DNA of 64,000 nt, from contig NZ_CP112998.1 in assembly GCF_026625565.1 (NCBI RefSeq), positions 2,172,501 to 2,236,500 of the forward strand. The letters are read 5' to 3'. Position numbers and translations under genes: made by a program. Shown in pieces: positions 53,137 to 62,260 of this stretch. The notes beneath the pieces were generated by a model that had not been told where the DNA came from, did not search any database, and saw nothing but the letters and a program-made list of their open reading frames with translations. Every line of letters starts with the position of its first letter. The stretch's first letter is position 1. Source of the DNA: Dyadobacter pollutisoli (GTDB taxonomy: Bacteria > Bacteroidota > Bacteroidia > Cytophagales > Spirosomataceae).

Positions 53137-56100
53137 ATGAAAAAAACAGAACCTTTACTTTCCGGCACAGTCACTTACATACGCCACAACAGGGGGCAGG
53201 CTGCCTTTTTGAGGCTGGTCATGTCCGTGATGTTAGCTTGCTGTGCGACAGTATCATTGGCCGGCAGGAATCACCAGCAGGATGTAATGTCCAGACCGGT
53301 TACCTTAAAATTTCAGAATCAAAAATTTGAGACGATACTCAATAGCATTGAAAAGCAGACAAAAGCGCGAATCGTTTACAGCTCAGAACGGATCAATGTG
53401 GCCCGCATCGTGTCGGTAGATGTGACGAAAAAACGCCTGGATGCCGTGTTGGAAGATCTGCTTCTGCCGCTAAACCTGACCTACCGGCTGATAGGTGGAC
53501 AAATTGTCCTTGAAAAGCTGGACAAAGACGAATCAAAAACTGAAAACTCAGCCAAAGCACCGGCTGACCGCACGGTCACGGGTACATTGACGGATGAAAA
53601 AAATGCCGTTCTGCCGGGAGTCAGTGTCATTTTGAAAGGTACTAACCGGGGTACATCGACAGACGGACAGGGGAAGTTCAGCCTGGTGGTACCGGATGAC
53701 AACAGTCAGATTTTGACATTCTCATTTGTAGGCTACCAGAGCCAGGATATCGTAATCGGCACGCAGACGACGATCAATGTATCTCTAAAACCTGATGTGG
53801 GTGCGCTGGACGAAGTGATCGTGATCGGCTACGGCGCGGTCCGCAAGCGTGATTTGACCGGCTCGGTGGTGCAGCTGAAAAGCGAGCAGCTCAAAGAAGT
53901 CCCGTCGGCCAATGTACTGGATGCGGTACAAGGCAAAATCGCCGGTGCGGACATTACCCGCAGCAGCGGCCAGGCGGGTGCCGGCGTGAACATTACCATC
54001 CGCGGTAACCGCTCGATCGGAGGCAACAACTCGCCGCTGATCATTGTGGACGGCGTTCAATATGGAGACCTGGCCGATATTAATTCCAATGACATCGAAT
54101 CGATGGAGGTACTCAAAGATGCTTCTTCGATTGCCATTTATGGATCGAGAGGCGCCAACGGGGTCATCCTGATTACGACCAAAAAAGGCAAATCGGGCAG
54201 CCCAGATATTTCTTTCAATTCCTACGCAGGGGTGTCCCAGGTGACCATGTATCCCAAAGCTATGGATATCAATGGGTTCAGGGATTTTAAAAGAGAAGCC
54301 TGGCGTGCGGCCGGTGTGTGGAATAGTCCGGCGGATGATCCGGCTATTTTTACCAATGTTGCCGAATATGAGGCATTGCAAAAAGGAAACTGGACTGACT
54401 ACCAGGATGCACTGCTGCATTCAGGGTTTCAACAGAATTACCAGGTCGGATTTCGTGCTGGTTCGGAGAAGTTGAAATCATACGTTTCTGTCGACTATTT
54501 CAACGAAAAGGGCGTGCTGAAACTTGACGAATTGAAGCGCTACACAGCCAGACTGAATGTGGATTATACCCTCACCGACTGGATGAAAATAGGACTACAG
54601 AGCCAGCTGACCTACTACAACCAGAGCGTGCGCCGTGACCCATTGAACCAGGCCAATAAAATCAGCCCGCTCGGCTCGCTTTATGACGATCAGGGAAAGT
54701 TCAATTTCCTGATGCTGGATGGACAGACCGCCAACCCATTGTCGGATGAACAACCCAATGTTTTTAAAAATAATATTCTGACTACCAGGATACTTACGAA
54801 TGGCTATGTGGAGATCACACCCTTGAAAGGCCTGACCCTTCGCAGCACGCTGGGCGTGAATTTGTCAGCTTCGAGAAATGGAGCATACTCTTCGCCCAAG
54901 TCCATTGAACGGTCACTGACCGGCAAATCCCTGGCGACTTACAATACCTCGAACGGTAGGACCATAAACTGGGAGAATGTCATTACCTACCAGAAAAATG
55001 TCGGGCAACACAACTTTACATTGACTGGTATCGGTAGTTCCCTGGCAACATCCTCCGACAATGCATCCGCTTCGGGTGTTAACCAACTGATTCCCGCACA
55101 ACTATTTTATTCGCTGGGCAGCGCTACGGAAGAGATCAAGATCAATTCGTCCTACTCCAAAAATAACCTCGTATCTTTTGCTGCGCGGGTCAACTATGGG
55201 TTTAAAGAAAGATACCTGTTGACCCTCACGGCCCGTAAGGATGGTTCATCCAAACTTGCGGCAGGCAACAAATGGACGTTTTTCCCGTCTGCCGCATTTG
55301 CGTGGAGGATCATTGATGAGAGCTTTATGAAAAATGTAAAAGCATTGAGTGATCTCAAACTGAGGGTGAGCTATGGTATAGCAGGAAATGATCCTTCCGG
55401 TCCATATGCGACACAAACTACGTTGACGCGCATTGCCTTCGGTTTTGATGAAGTAGCATATCCGGCTTATACTTTTTCCCGCAATGTAGGTAACGCAGAA
55501 CTGGGCTGGGAGCTTTCTGCAACGCAGAATCTGGGCCTTGATTTTGGTCTTTTCAATGGCCGGATCAATACCTCGGTCGACTACTACGACACACGGACGT
55601 CGGACTTGTTGCTGAACCGCGGCCTTCCGCCGACTACTGGCGTCACCACTGTAAAGCAGAATATTGGCAAAACCCGGAACCGGGGTATCGAGGTCGCATT
55701 GACCAGTACCAACTTGCGTACACAAAACCTGACGTGGACATCGACACTTACATTTACTAAAAACAAAGAGCAGATCACCGAGCTGGTGACGGAGGGAAAC
55801 GACATTGGAAACGGCTGGTTTATCGGCAACCCGATCAGTGTTTATTACGACTACGAGAAGCTTGGGATCTGGCAGACGTCGGAGGCAGATGCTGCCCGCG
55901 CGCTTTCGCCCACCCAGCTACCCGGGGAAATTAAGGTAAAGGACCAGAATGGTGATGGCAAGATCGATGCGGTTAATGACCGGATCATCCTCGGCAGCCC
56001 ACGTCCGAAATGGAGCGGAGGCCTTGATAATACCATCAAATTCAGAGGGTTTGATCTGAATGTGCTGCTTTACGCAAGAATAGGTTCAATGATCAATTCC

Positions 56101-56457
56101 GATCGTTATGCAAGGTTTGACCAGCAGGGAGTGGGAAACAGTACAGCTGGCCTTGACTATTGGACACCTGAAAACCCGACCAACGCATACCCGCGTCCGA
56201 ATAAAAATGCGGGACTCAAATACTTGTCAACACTGGGTTATCAGGATGGTTCGTATGCTCGGTTACGTAATGTCACGCTTGCCTACAATTTGCCCATGAG
56301 TAAGCTCAACTGGAAGGTTGTGCGTGGTGTACGGATATATGCAACGGCCAAAAACCTGGCGACATTCACCAAGCTGAACTATGATCCGGAAAGAGGTGGG
56401 TCAGAGAATTTTCCAATGACCAAACTTTTCGTTTTCGGACTCAATGTGAACCTGTAA
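53137..56457 (+). CDS. SusC-family TonB-dependent transporter/transducer of the pectin locus
   Basis: 1106 aa from ATG 53137 (MKKTEPLL). The frame runs open 33 codons further upstream without a signal peptide. Domains: signal peptide (LVMSVMLACCATVSLAG), STN signalling domain (about 48-120; VTLKFQNQKFETILNSIEKQTKARIVYS), carboxypeptidase-like domain (about 145-235), plug with TonB-box region (DEVIVIGYGAVRKRDLTGSV) and DGVQYGDLADINSNDIESMEVLKDASS, then the barrel ending in NVNL. The STN domain gives it both import and signalling roles. With SusD, CE8 and GH28 it should import oligogalacturonides. Confidence 0.97.
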   Translation: MKKTEPLLSGTVTYIRHNRGQAAFLRLVMSVMLACCATVSLAGRNHQQDVMSRPVTLKFQNQKFETILNSIEKQTKARIVYSSERINVARIVSVDVTKKRLDAVLEDLLLPLNLTYRLIGGQIVLEKLDKDESKTENSAKAPADRTVTGTLTDEKNAVLPGVSVILKGTNRGTSTDGQGKFSLVVPDDNSQILTFSFVGYQSQDIVIGTQTTINVSLKPDVGALDEVIVIGYGAVRKRDLTGSVVQLKSEQLKEVPSANVLDAVQGKIAGADITRSSGQAGAGVNITIRGNRSIGGNNSPLIIVDGVQYGDLADINSNDIESMEVLKDASSIAIYGSRGANGVILITTKKGKSGSPDISFNSYAGVSQVTMYPKAMDINGFRDFKREAWRAAGVWNSPADDPAIFTNVAEYEALQKGNWTDYQDALLHSGFQQNYQVGFRAGSEKLKSYVSVDYFNEKGVLKLDELKRYTARLNVDYTLTDWMKIGLQSQLTYYNQSVRRDPLNQANKISPLGSLYDDQGKFNFLMLDGQTANPLSDEQPNVFKNNILTTRILTNGYVEITPLKGLTLRSTLGVNLSASRNGAYSSPKSIERSLTGKSLATYNTSNGRTINWENVITYQKNVGQHNFTLTGIGSSLATSSDNASASGVNQLIPAQLFYSLGSATEEIKINSSYSKNNLVSFAARVNYGFKERYLLTLTARKDGSSKLAAGNKWTFFPSAAFAWRIIDESFMKNVKALSDLKLRVSYGIAGNDPSGPYATQTTLTRIAFGFDEVAYPAYTFSRNVGNAELGWELSATQNLGLDFGLFNGRINTSVDYYDTRTSDLLLNRGLPPTTGVTTVKQNIGKTRNRGIEVALTSTNLRTQNLTWTSTLTFTKNKEQITELVTEGNDIGNGWFIGNPISVYYDYEKLGIWQTSEADAARALSPTQLPGEIKVKDQNGDGKIDAVNDRIILGSPRPKWSGGLDNTIKFRGFDLNVLLYARIGSMINSDRYARFDQQGVGNSTAGLDYWTPENPTNAYPRPNKNAGLKYLSTLGYQDGSYARLRNVTLAYNLPMSKLNWKVVRGVRIYATAKNLATFTKLNYDPERGGSENFPMTKLFVFGLNVNL

Positions 56458-56478
56458 CCCAAAAACACGAAGAAAACT

Positions 56479-58131
56479 ATGAAATCAATACTTATCAAAG
56501 CGGGGTTACTGAGTGTGTTCCTGCTGACGCAATTCTCTTGTGAAAATGTGCTGGAAGAATATAATCCGTCGGGACTGACATCGGAAACGGTATATACGAC
56601 GCCCGAGGGTTTTGAGACCCTGGTGAATGCCGCTTACTCGTACCAGAGGTGGTGGTATGGTAAGGAAGAAGGGTACAACATCTCCGAAACCGGTACCGAC
56701 ATCTGGACAAGCGGGGCCGGGGAGGTGTACCGTGACCTGACCCAGTACCTGAACCTTCAAGGCAGTAATGCGGCCCTGACCAGCGAATGGAGGGAGTTTT
56801 ATGCGGCTATTAATTTGTGTAACGGTGGTATCAACAGGATTGAGCAGGCGGGCCTTTCCGCAACATTGCGGCCTGTGCGTGAAGGAGAGCTGCGGTTCTT
56901 AAGAGCATTCTATTACTGGCACATTGTGGAGACCTGGGGTGGCGTACATTTTACCACAACAGAAACCAACGGGATCGTGACGACTGCCAACAAAACGCCG
57001 GTTGAAACCTTCTATAACCAGATTTTTGAAGACCTGAAAATCGCTGTAAACAATCTCCCGGCCACTCAGCCGCAGTACGGCCGCGTAACCAAAGGCGCAG
57101 CACAGGCGTTTCTGGCCCGGATGTATCTGACCCGTGGCATGAACAAGGAAGCCCTTGAAATGGCAGAAGCCGTCTTAAATGGCGGTTACGGTTATAAACT
57201 GGAAGACAATTTTGCCAATCTTTGGAAAATGTCCAATCAGAAATCAAAAGAGGTTATCTATGCAGTTGATTATTCAGCTAACCTGGCTTTGAATGACCTG
57301 GCCAATACCACATTTAACCCTTATGGTCACGGTCGCGGAAGTAACAATGCGCACTTGTTGTTCCTGATGAAATACGATGACCGGCCAGGTATGGTGAGGG
57401 ACCTGCCGAATGGACGGCCATTTAATCGCTACATGCCTTCCAGGTTCCTGCTGGACCTTTACTCTGAGGATGACGCCCGGTACGAAGGCAGTTTTATCGA
57501 AGCCTGGTATGCCAACACGATTCCGTCGTCATTGCCTGCGGGAATGAGCCTGGGCGATACCGCTGTGTACTGTACCAGGAGGGAGATTGCGGATGCCGTT
57601 GAAAAAACGAAAAAGTACCAGACCAACGACCGCAGCAAGATATATCTCGCGGACGGAACCGTTAAGGACAATCTGCGGTATCCGACACTCTCCAAGTTTA
57701 TGGACCCGACGCGTGCGAGCCTGAACGAGGCACAGAGCGCCAGGGATGTGTTTGTGATCAGACTGGCAGAAGTGTATCTTGTAGCTGCGGAGGCGGCGAT
57801 GCAGCTGAGTAACCTGCCCAAAGCCGCCGAGTATATTAATGTGCTCAGAAGCAGGGCTGCTAAGACCGGGAAGTTGGCGGTGATGCTGATCAAACCTGCG
57901 GATGTGTCACTGGACTTCATTCTCGACGAACGTGCCCGCGAATTGGCTGGTGAGCAATTGCGCTGGTTTGACCTGAAACGGACTGGGAAACTGGTGGAAC
58001 GTATTAAAAAATACAATCCCGATAATGCCGTCAACATTCAGGAGCATCACATGGTACGGCCCATTCCGCAGACGCAACTGGATGCGGTCGTAAACAAATC
58101 AGAATTTAAGCAAAATGCAGGTTATCAATAG
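56479..58131 (+). CDS. SusD/RagB-family lipoprotein of the pectin locus
   Basis: 550 aa. Lipobox LTQFSC with lipidated Cys21 followed by ENVLEEYN. SusD features: TPR-like helical N-terminal part (LRFLRAFYYWHIVETWGG), VFVIRLAEVYLVAAEAAMQ, and the C-terminal LDERARELAGEQLRWFDLKRTGKLVERI...RPIPQTQLDAV, ending NAGYQ. It lies 21 bp after susC and 20 bp before the GH28 gene. It binds the uronic-acid oligosaccharides at the cell surface, as inferred from its neighbours. Confidence 0.96.
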   Translation: MKSILIKAGLLSVFLLTQFSCENVLEEYNPSGLTSETVYTTPEGFETLVNAAYSYQRWWYGKEEGYNISETGTDIWTSGAGEVYRDLTQYLNLQGSNAALTSEWREFYAAINLCNGGINRIEQAGLSATLRPVREGELRFLRAFYYWHIVETWGGVHFTTTETNGIVTTANKTPVETFYNQIFEDLKIAVNNLPATQPQYGRVTKGAAQAFLARMYLTRGMNKEALEMAEAVLNGGYGYKLEDNFANLWKMSNQKSKEVIYAVDYSANLALNDLANTTFNPYGHGRGSNNAHLLFLMKYDDRPGMVRDLPNGRPFNRYMPSRFLLDLYSEDDARYEGSFIEAWYANTIPSSLPAGMSLGDTAVYCTRREIADAVEKTKKYQTNDRSKIYLADGTVKDNLRYPTLSKFMDPTRASLNEAQSARDVFVIRLAEVYLVAAEAAMQLSNLPKAAEYINVLRSRAAKTGKLAVMLIKPADVSLDFILDERARELAGEQLRWFDLKRTGKLVERIKKYNPDNAVNIQEHHMVRPIPQTQLDAVVNKSEFKQNAGYQ

Positions 58132-58151
58132 ATTATCTCAGATTTAAAATT

Positions 58152-59807
58152 ATGACTTTCAAGACACGATTTGTAAAAATTGCCCTCGCCACTTTTGGGT
58201 TTTTCAATGCAGAAGCGCAGAACCCAGCGGAATACAGCTGGACAAACCTTCCAAAAATTCAGCAGCCTGTGTTTAACAAGGATACAGTCCGCATCACCAC
58301 TTTTGGAGCTGTACCTGATGGCCATACATTGAACACCCAGGCGATCAACCGGGCTATTGACGCATGCAGCAGGAAGGGTGGAGGGGTGGTACTCGTGTCG
58401 CCTGGCTTGTGGATCACCGGGCCAATCGCCATGAAAAGCAACGTGAACCTACACCTGAGCGAGGCGGCTACATTGCTTTTTACAACTGATAAATCCCAAT
58501 ACGCCATCACAGAGGGCTTTTATGAAGGCAAAAGTGCAGCGCGCAATCAGTCTCCGATTTCGGGTATTAACCTCGAAAATGTGGCGATCACCGGCAAAGG
58601 GATTGTTGATGGTAATGGTGATGTGTGGAGGGCTGTCCACAGAAGCCAGCTTACGGAAAGCCGATGGAAGGAAAAGATTGAATCTGGCGGTGTGCTGAAA
58701 GACGATGGTAAAACCTGGTATCCCAGCGAGCAGTTCAAAAAGGCGAGTGTTGAAAACAAAAGTATGCTCCTTACCCCCGGCAAATCGCCAAAGGATTTTG
58801 AAGATATTAAGGATTTTCTACGTCCGAACCTGATCGTTTTTAACAATTGTAAAAAAGTGCTTTTGGAAGGTGTGACATTTCAGAACTCCGCTGCGTGGTG
58901 CATTCATCCACTGATGTGCCAGGACCTGACGATTAGGAATGTAAGGGTCAAAAACCCGGAGTATGCCCATAACGGCGACGGAATGGACATTGAATCCTGT
59001 AAAAACTTTCTGATCGAGGGCTGTACCTTGGATGTGGGTGATGACGCGATCTGCATCAAATCCGGTAAGGACGAGGAAGGCAGAAAGCGCGGTATTCCTA
59101 CTGAAAATGGCGTTATCAGGAATAACATCGTTTACAATGGTCACGGCGGGTTTGTGGTAGGCAGTGAAATGAGTGGTGGTGCGCGCAATATTTTTGTTCA
59201 GAACTGCACGTTCATGGGTACCGATAAGGGACTGCGTTTCAAGTCGGTACGTGGCAGGGGAGGCGTCGTAGAGAAGATCTATGCAAAGGACATTTATATG
59301 AAGGACATTGCGCAGGAAGCCATCTTTTTTGATCTGTATTATTTTGTCAAATTTGCTACTGATGGTGAACGTGATATGCGGCCTGTAGTCAATGAAGGCA
59401 CACCGGTTTTTCGCGACATGCAATTTGAAAATATTGTCTGCAACGGTGCTACCAAAGGTGTTTTTGTACGCGGACTTCCCGAGATGCCTGTCAGTAATAT
59501 CAGAATGGAAAATATGGTGCTTTCGGCTGATACCGGTATCGAACTGACGGATTCGGACCAGATCCGGTTTAAGAATGTGAAGCTGATCACACAGAAAACC
59601 AAACCAGTCGTTTTTATTGAAAACAGCAGTAAGATCAGCTTTGATGGCCTCCAGTACAATGATCACAGCGAGACGCTTATTTCGGTGAACGGTGAGCGCA
59701 GTCAGGACATTAGTTTGCAGAACACGGATCTGTCGAAGGCGCAAAAAGCGAAGGAGTTTTTGAAAGGAGCGCAGGAAAAAAGCCTGATCATTCATTCGGG
59801 AAAGTAG
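58152..59807 (+). CDS. exported glycoside hydrolase family 28 polygalacturonase
   Basis: 551 aa with a signal peptide (KIALATFGFFNAEAQ). It hydrolyses alpha-1,4 bonds in polygalacturonate. GH28 motifs are in order: NGDGMD (Asp279), GDDAI (Asp297, Asp298), NGHGG (His331) and RFKSVRG (Arg362, Lys364), the usual three Asp, His and Arg/Lys set on a right-handed beta-helix. The N-terminal TFGAVPDGHTLNTQAINRAIDAC is also typical. An insertion at about 160-225 lengthens it beyond simple endo enzymes, as in exo-acting members; endo versus exo is open. Last gene of the locus, followed by a terminator. Confidence 0.95.
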   Translation: MTFKTRFVKIALATFGFFNAEAQNPAEYSWTNLPKIQQPVFNKDTVRITTFGAVPDGHTLNTQAINRAIDACSRKGGGVVLVSPGLWITGPIAMKSNVNLHLSEAATLLFTTDKSQYAITEGFYEGKSAARNQSPISGINLENVAITGKGIVDGNGDVWRAVHRSQLTESRWKEKIESGGVLKDDGKTWYPSEQFKKASVENKSMLLTPGKSPKDFEDIKDFLRPNLIVFNNCKKVLLEGVTFQNSAAWCIHPLMCQDLTIRNVRVKNPEYAHNGDGMDIESCKNFLIEGCTLDVGDDAICIKSGKDEEGRKRGIPTENGVIRNNIVYNGHGGFVVGSEMSGGARNIFVQNCTFMGTDKGLRFKSVRGRGGVVEKIYAKDIYMKDIAQEAIFFDLYYFVKFATDGERDMRPVVNEGTPVFRDMQFENIVCNGATKGVFVRGLPEMPVSNIRMENMVLSADTGIELTDSDQIRFKNVKLITQKTKPVVFIENSSKISFDGLQYNDHSETLISVNGERSQDISLQNTDLSKAQKAKEFLKGAQEKSLIIHSGK

Positions 59808-59830
59808 TACTGGGATTGCCATTTGTTTTA

Positions 59831-59878
59831 TCCGCCAGCGTAACGATTTGACCACCGTTATGCTGGCGGATATTTTTT
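59831..59878 (+). terminator. Rho-independent terminator of the pectin locus
   Basis: TCCGCCAGCGTAACG and CGTTATGCTGGCGGA form a 15-bp stem with one G-T wobble and a 10-nt loop, followed by TATTTTTTAT. It lies 24 bp after the GH28 stop. Confidence 0.88.
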
Positions 59879-60266
59879 ATGAACAGCGGTTTGTGGGCTC
59901 AGTTGTTTAAGGAAATAGTCGAGCTTTTGGCCAGGCATCAAATTCCACGATATATACGGTGACCTGTATTTTGGTACAATGCCCCAAATGTTGCAATTCG
60001 TTTTACAGGGAGGGAAATGTTTTGTGGTGCAGCTGAGTGTCCAAAACCCTGGCGCCTGGTTTTCGCGTAGGCTGGGTCGCTCGGGCCGGGGCGAATCTAT
60101 ACGCTTCAAAATCAATTTGAAAACTGCATGAGACTTTGCATGGCCTAACGTGGTCGGAGGAAATAAAATTTAAATTAAAGCAACTTGGTAACCTCGCGAA
60201 GATGATTTGATGCAACGGTGCAGGCCGGAATAATGTCTGTCTTTTTGTAACCACAAACGTTCAAAT

Positions 60267-60380
60267 ATGCAGGCATTTGTTGAAGTGATCAGGTTTTTTC
60301 TCGACCGTGGGGCGCTTTGGGCGCCATTTACGCTAATCCTCATGCTGATGATTTTTTTGCTAATCACACATTGGTATTAA
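60267..60380 (+). CDS. possible 37-aa membrane microprotein
   Basis: ATG 60267 opens MQAFVEVIRFFLDRGALWAP, then a 17-residue hydrophobic helix (FTLILMLMIFLLITHWY) and TAA. The layout (short amphipathic start, W-x-P hinge, one helix) is that of a small membrane protein, loosely like DUF5989-type peptides, but no strong ribosome binding site is seen and it stands alone. The rest of the 59879-60416 interval holds no gene I can support; minus-strand frames there look like chance. Confidence 0.35.
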   Translation: MQAFVEVIRFFLDRGALWAPFTLILMLMIFLLITHWY

Positions 60381-60416
60381 TAAATATTTTCAGATATCTG
60401 TTTTATTACCAATTAA

Positions 60417-61127
60417 TTAGAGGAAAAACCGTGTTTCAATTTCTTCTTTATAATTCCTTCCGATAGGAATCTGATGGCCATTTAAAACAATACGGTTTCT
60501 ATCGATTTTGGTGATTTTGGCAAAAGATACAATGAACGATTTGTGTACCCTGACGAAACCGGTTTTTGGAAAAATGTCAAGCATTGCCTTGATGGAGCCC
60601 TTCATGACAATTTTTTCGGTGAATGTATAAATGATCGCGTAATCTTTCAGGCCCTGAATGTGGGTTACGTCGTCAAAGTTCAGTTTGATCCGCTGCACGC
60701 CGCTTTTCACAAAAACCGACTTCTGCATTTCGTCAACCGCCGTATCTTCAATGTTGGTGTTCTGTTCTTTGAGGGCCAGAAAATCCCGAACTTTTTCAAT
60801 GGCCTGGGTGAAGCGGCTGAATGAGATCGGTTTAAGTAAAAAATCAATCACACCCAGCTCAAAACCCTCGAAAGCATAATCGCGATAGGCGGTTGTGAAA
60901 ATAGTCAGGGGCGGTTGTTCCAGTGATTTTAGAAATTCTATTCCAGTCGTTTCGGGCATTTCAATGTCCAGAAAAAGAACGTCTGCATCGTGTGCCTGTA
61001 AAAAAGACTGCGCGTCACGACTGTTGCCGAACGAATGAACAGGCCCGATGAAATCCAATCTTTTCAAATGTCCCTCCACTACCTCACGGGCAAGCGGCTC
61101 GTCGTCGATGATTACGCATGTTAGCAT
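60417..61127 (-). CDS. LytTR-family response regulator
   Basis: 236 aa. Receiver domain: CVIIDDEPLAREV, phospho-acceptor Asp54 in VLFLDIEMPETTG, Lys99 in FLLKP. LytTR DNA-binding domain from about 135 (KSGVQRIKLNFDDVTHIQGLKDYAIIYT...GFVRVHKSFIVSFAKI, then RNRIVLNGHQIPIGRNY). It would bind direct repeats at target promoters. It is the last gene of a four-gene minus-strand operon; the kinase is first and two small secreted proteins lie between (24 bp gap to the nearer one). Confidence 0.95.
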   Translation of the reverse strand: MLTCVIIDDEPLAREVVEGHLKRLDFIGPVHSFGNSRDAQSFLQAHDADVLFLDIEMPETTGIEFLKSLEQPPLTIFTTAYRDYAFEGFELGVIDFLLKPISFSRFTQAIEKVRDFLALKEQNTNIEDTAVDEMQKSVFVKSGVQRIKLNFDDVTHIQGLKDYAIIYTFTEKIVMKGSIKAMLDIFPKTGFVRVHKSFIVSFAKITKIDRNRIVLNGHQIPIGRNYKEEIETRFFL

Positions 61128-61151
61128 GAATACTTTGGTTCGATGCGGCTC

Positions 61152-61661
61152 TTAATTTATTGTTCGGTTAAATGTATAGCTTAAATAAGTGTCGCCTACC
61201 ATCAGCTCCTTGTTTCCATTCAAAATGAACAGGACATTGTCATCGCCTTTCAGAAGGAACAACGAAGTATCCGAGTGGTCGGGATCCAGCTGGATCACAG
61301 TCGCGTTTGGGTCATCGTGGGTGCCTTTGGTCAGTATCCACTTTCCTTTTCTGGGCTGATCGCGAAAAAGTGAACCCCGGAGCACATACGTCGTGGGCTC
61401 ATGCGTGGTGGGATGCTGGTAAAAGGTGAAGCTCCACTTCAATTTTTCGCAGTTGCCAGGTACCGTAGCTTTCATGACCACAGCCATTTCCTGGCAGCGT
61501 ACGCGTCCGTCAAACACACCCCACACATCAGGGCCTTCGGCGACGGCGTTGCGGGACGTTGTTTTAGAAGGTGCATTCTTTGCTATCAAGGATTGCGCCC
61601 CGGCATTATTGACATAAAAAGTCAGGCCGGTTAATAATGTGAGCAGGATCTTATTTGTCAT
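61152..61661 (-). CDS. small secreted NlpE-like protein in a two-component operon (paralog b)
   Basis: 169 aa with signal peptide (ILLTLLTGLTFYVNNAGAQ). I do not recognise it firmly. After the signal it has FDGRVRC56...GNC71EKLKW, then alternating strands and GKWILTKG, LKGDDNVLFILNGNKELMVGDTYLSYTFNR. The Cys pair followed by a strand-rich domain and a late D(N)xLxxLDxxGK-like segment resembles NlpE-type beta-barrel domains, which sense surface attachment or copper. It shares C-x14-15-CE-x2-KW and the end motif LM-V/I-G...SYT-F/L-NR with the next gene, so the two are tandem paralogs. A periplasmic accessory role to the kinase is inferred. Confidence 0.75.
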   Translation of the reverse strand: MTNKILLTLLTGLTFYVNNAGAQSLIAKNAPSKTTSRNAVAEGPDVWGVFDGRVRCQEMAVVMKATVPGNCEKLKWSFTFYQHPTTHEPTTYVLRGSLFRDQPRKGKWILTKGTHDDPNATVIQLDPDHSDTSLFLLKGDDNVLFILNGNKELMVGDTYLSYTFNRTIN

Positions 61662-61699
61662 GATCGGTTATACTATTGATTGTGTCCGGTGTATCATTT

Positions 61700-62227
61700 T
61701 CAGTGATGATCTGAATGCCGGACAGTTTCTATCCGGTTCAATGTATAGCTCCATGCTGCGTTACCGATCATGAGTTTTCCCTCCGGATCAAGCAAATGGA
61801 CAATGTTGTCATCCAGTTTTGCAAAGGAAATTGGTTTATTTTCAGTCGGTTGTAGCTGAATGAGTGCTTGTCCGGGCAGGTTGCCTTCTTTTTTGCGGGC
61901 GATCCATTTCCCGTTCATTTCAGCACTGGTACCGTCGTTTACAAAGCCCTGCGTTCCGGCTTTTGACATTCCATAGGTATATTTCAGGTCGAATCTCACG
62001 GCTTTGTCATCTTCCGGGCCTTTGAGCAAAAGCAGCTGCCATTTGACTAGTTCGCAATCGGCAGCGGCAGGTATAGCAAGCATCGGCCTGATAATGGCGT
62101 CACAAGGAGTAGCGCCTGCAAAAATATCGCGGTCGGGAGAGGCAGGTCTTTTACCTTCGACGAAGCAAAATACGAGGCCAATGCAGATCAGGTATCTCAA
62201 AATCAACATTACTGGCTTTGGTTTCAT
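61700..62227 (-). CDS. small secreted NlpE-like protein in a two-component operon (paralog a)
   Basis: 175 aa with a signal-like N-terminus (VMLILRYLICIGLVFCFVEG). Core: FAGATPC42...ADC58ELVKWQLLLLKG, a strand-rich middle with NGKWIARKKEG, then LDDNIVHLLDPEGKLMIGNAAWSYTLNR. It is a diverged tandem copy of the protein at 61152 (38 bp further on) and comes 33 bp after the kinase gene. Unlike NlpE of enterics it has no lipobox directly before the domain. Function unknown; position inside the kinase-regulator operon is the main clue. Confidence 0.75.
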   Translation of the reverse strand: MKPKPVMLILRYLICIGLVFCFVEGKRPASPDRDIFAGATPCDAIIRPMLAIPAAADCELVKWQLLLLKGPEDDKAVRFDLKYTYGMSKAGTQGFVNDGTSAEMNGKWIARKKEGNLPGQALIQLQPTENKPISFAKLDDNIVHLLDPEGKLMIGNAAWSYTLNRIETVRHSDHH

Positions 62228-62260
62228 GATTTTTACGTTTATTGGTTTTCAGGTTAATAT

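Noticed and set aside
58818..59855. A 345-codon open frame on the strand opposite the GH28 gene
   Set aside because: It is a mirror of the GH28 coding sequence; no domain, signal peptide or ribosome binding site supports it.
59858..60254. Minus-strand frames in the interval after the pectin locus
   Set aside because: They lack ribosome binding sites and any family likeness; one runs through the terminator stem.
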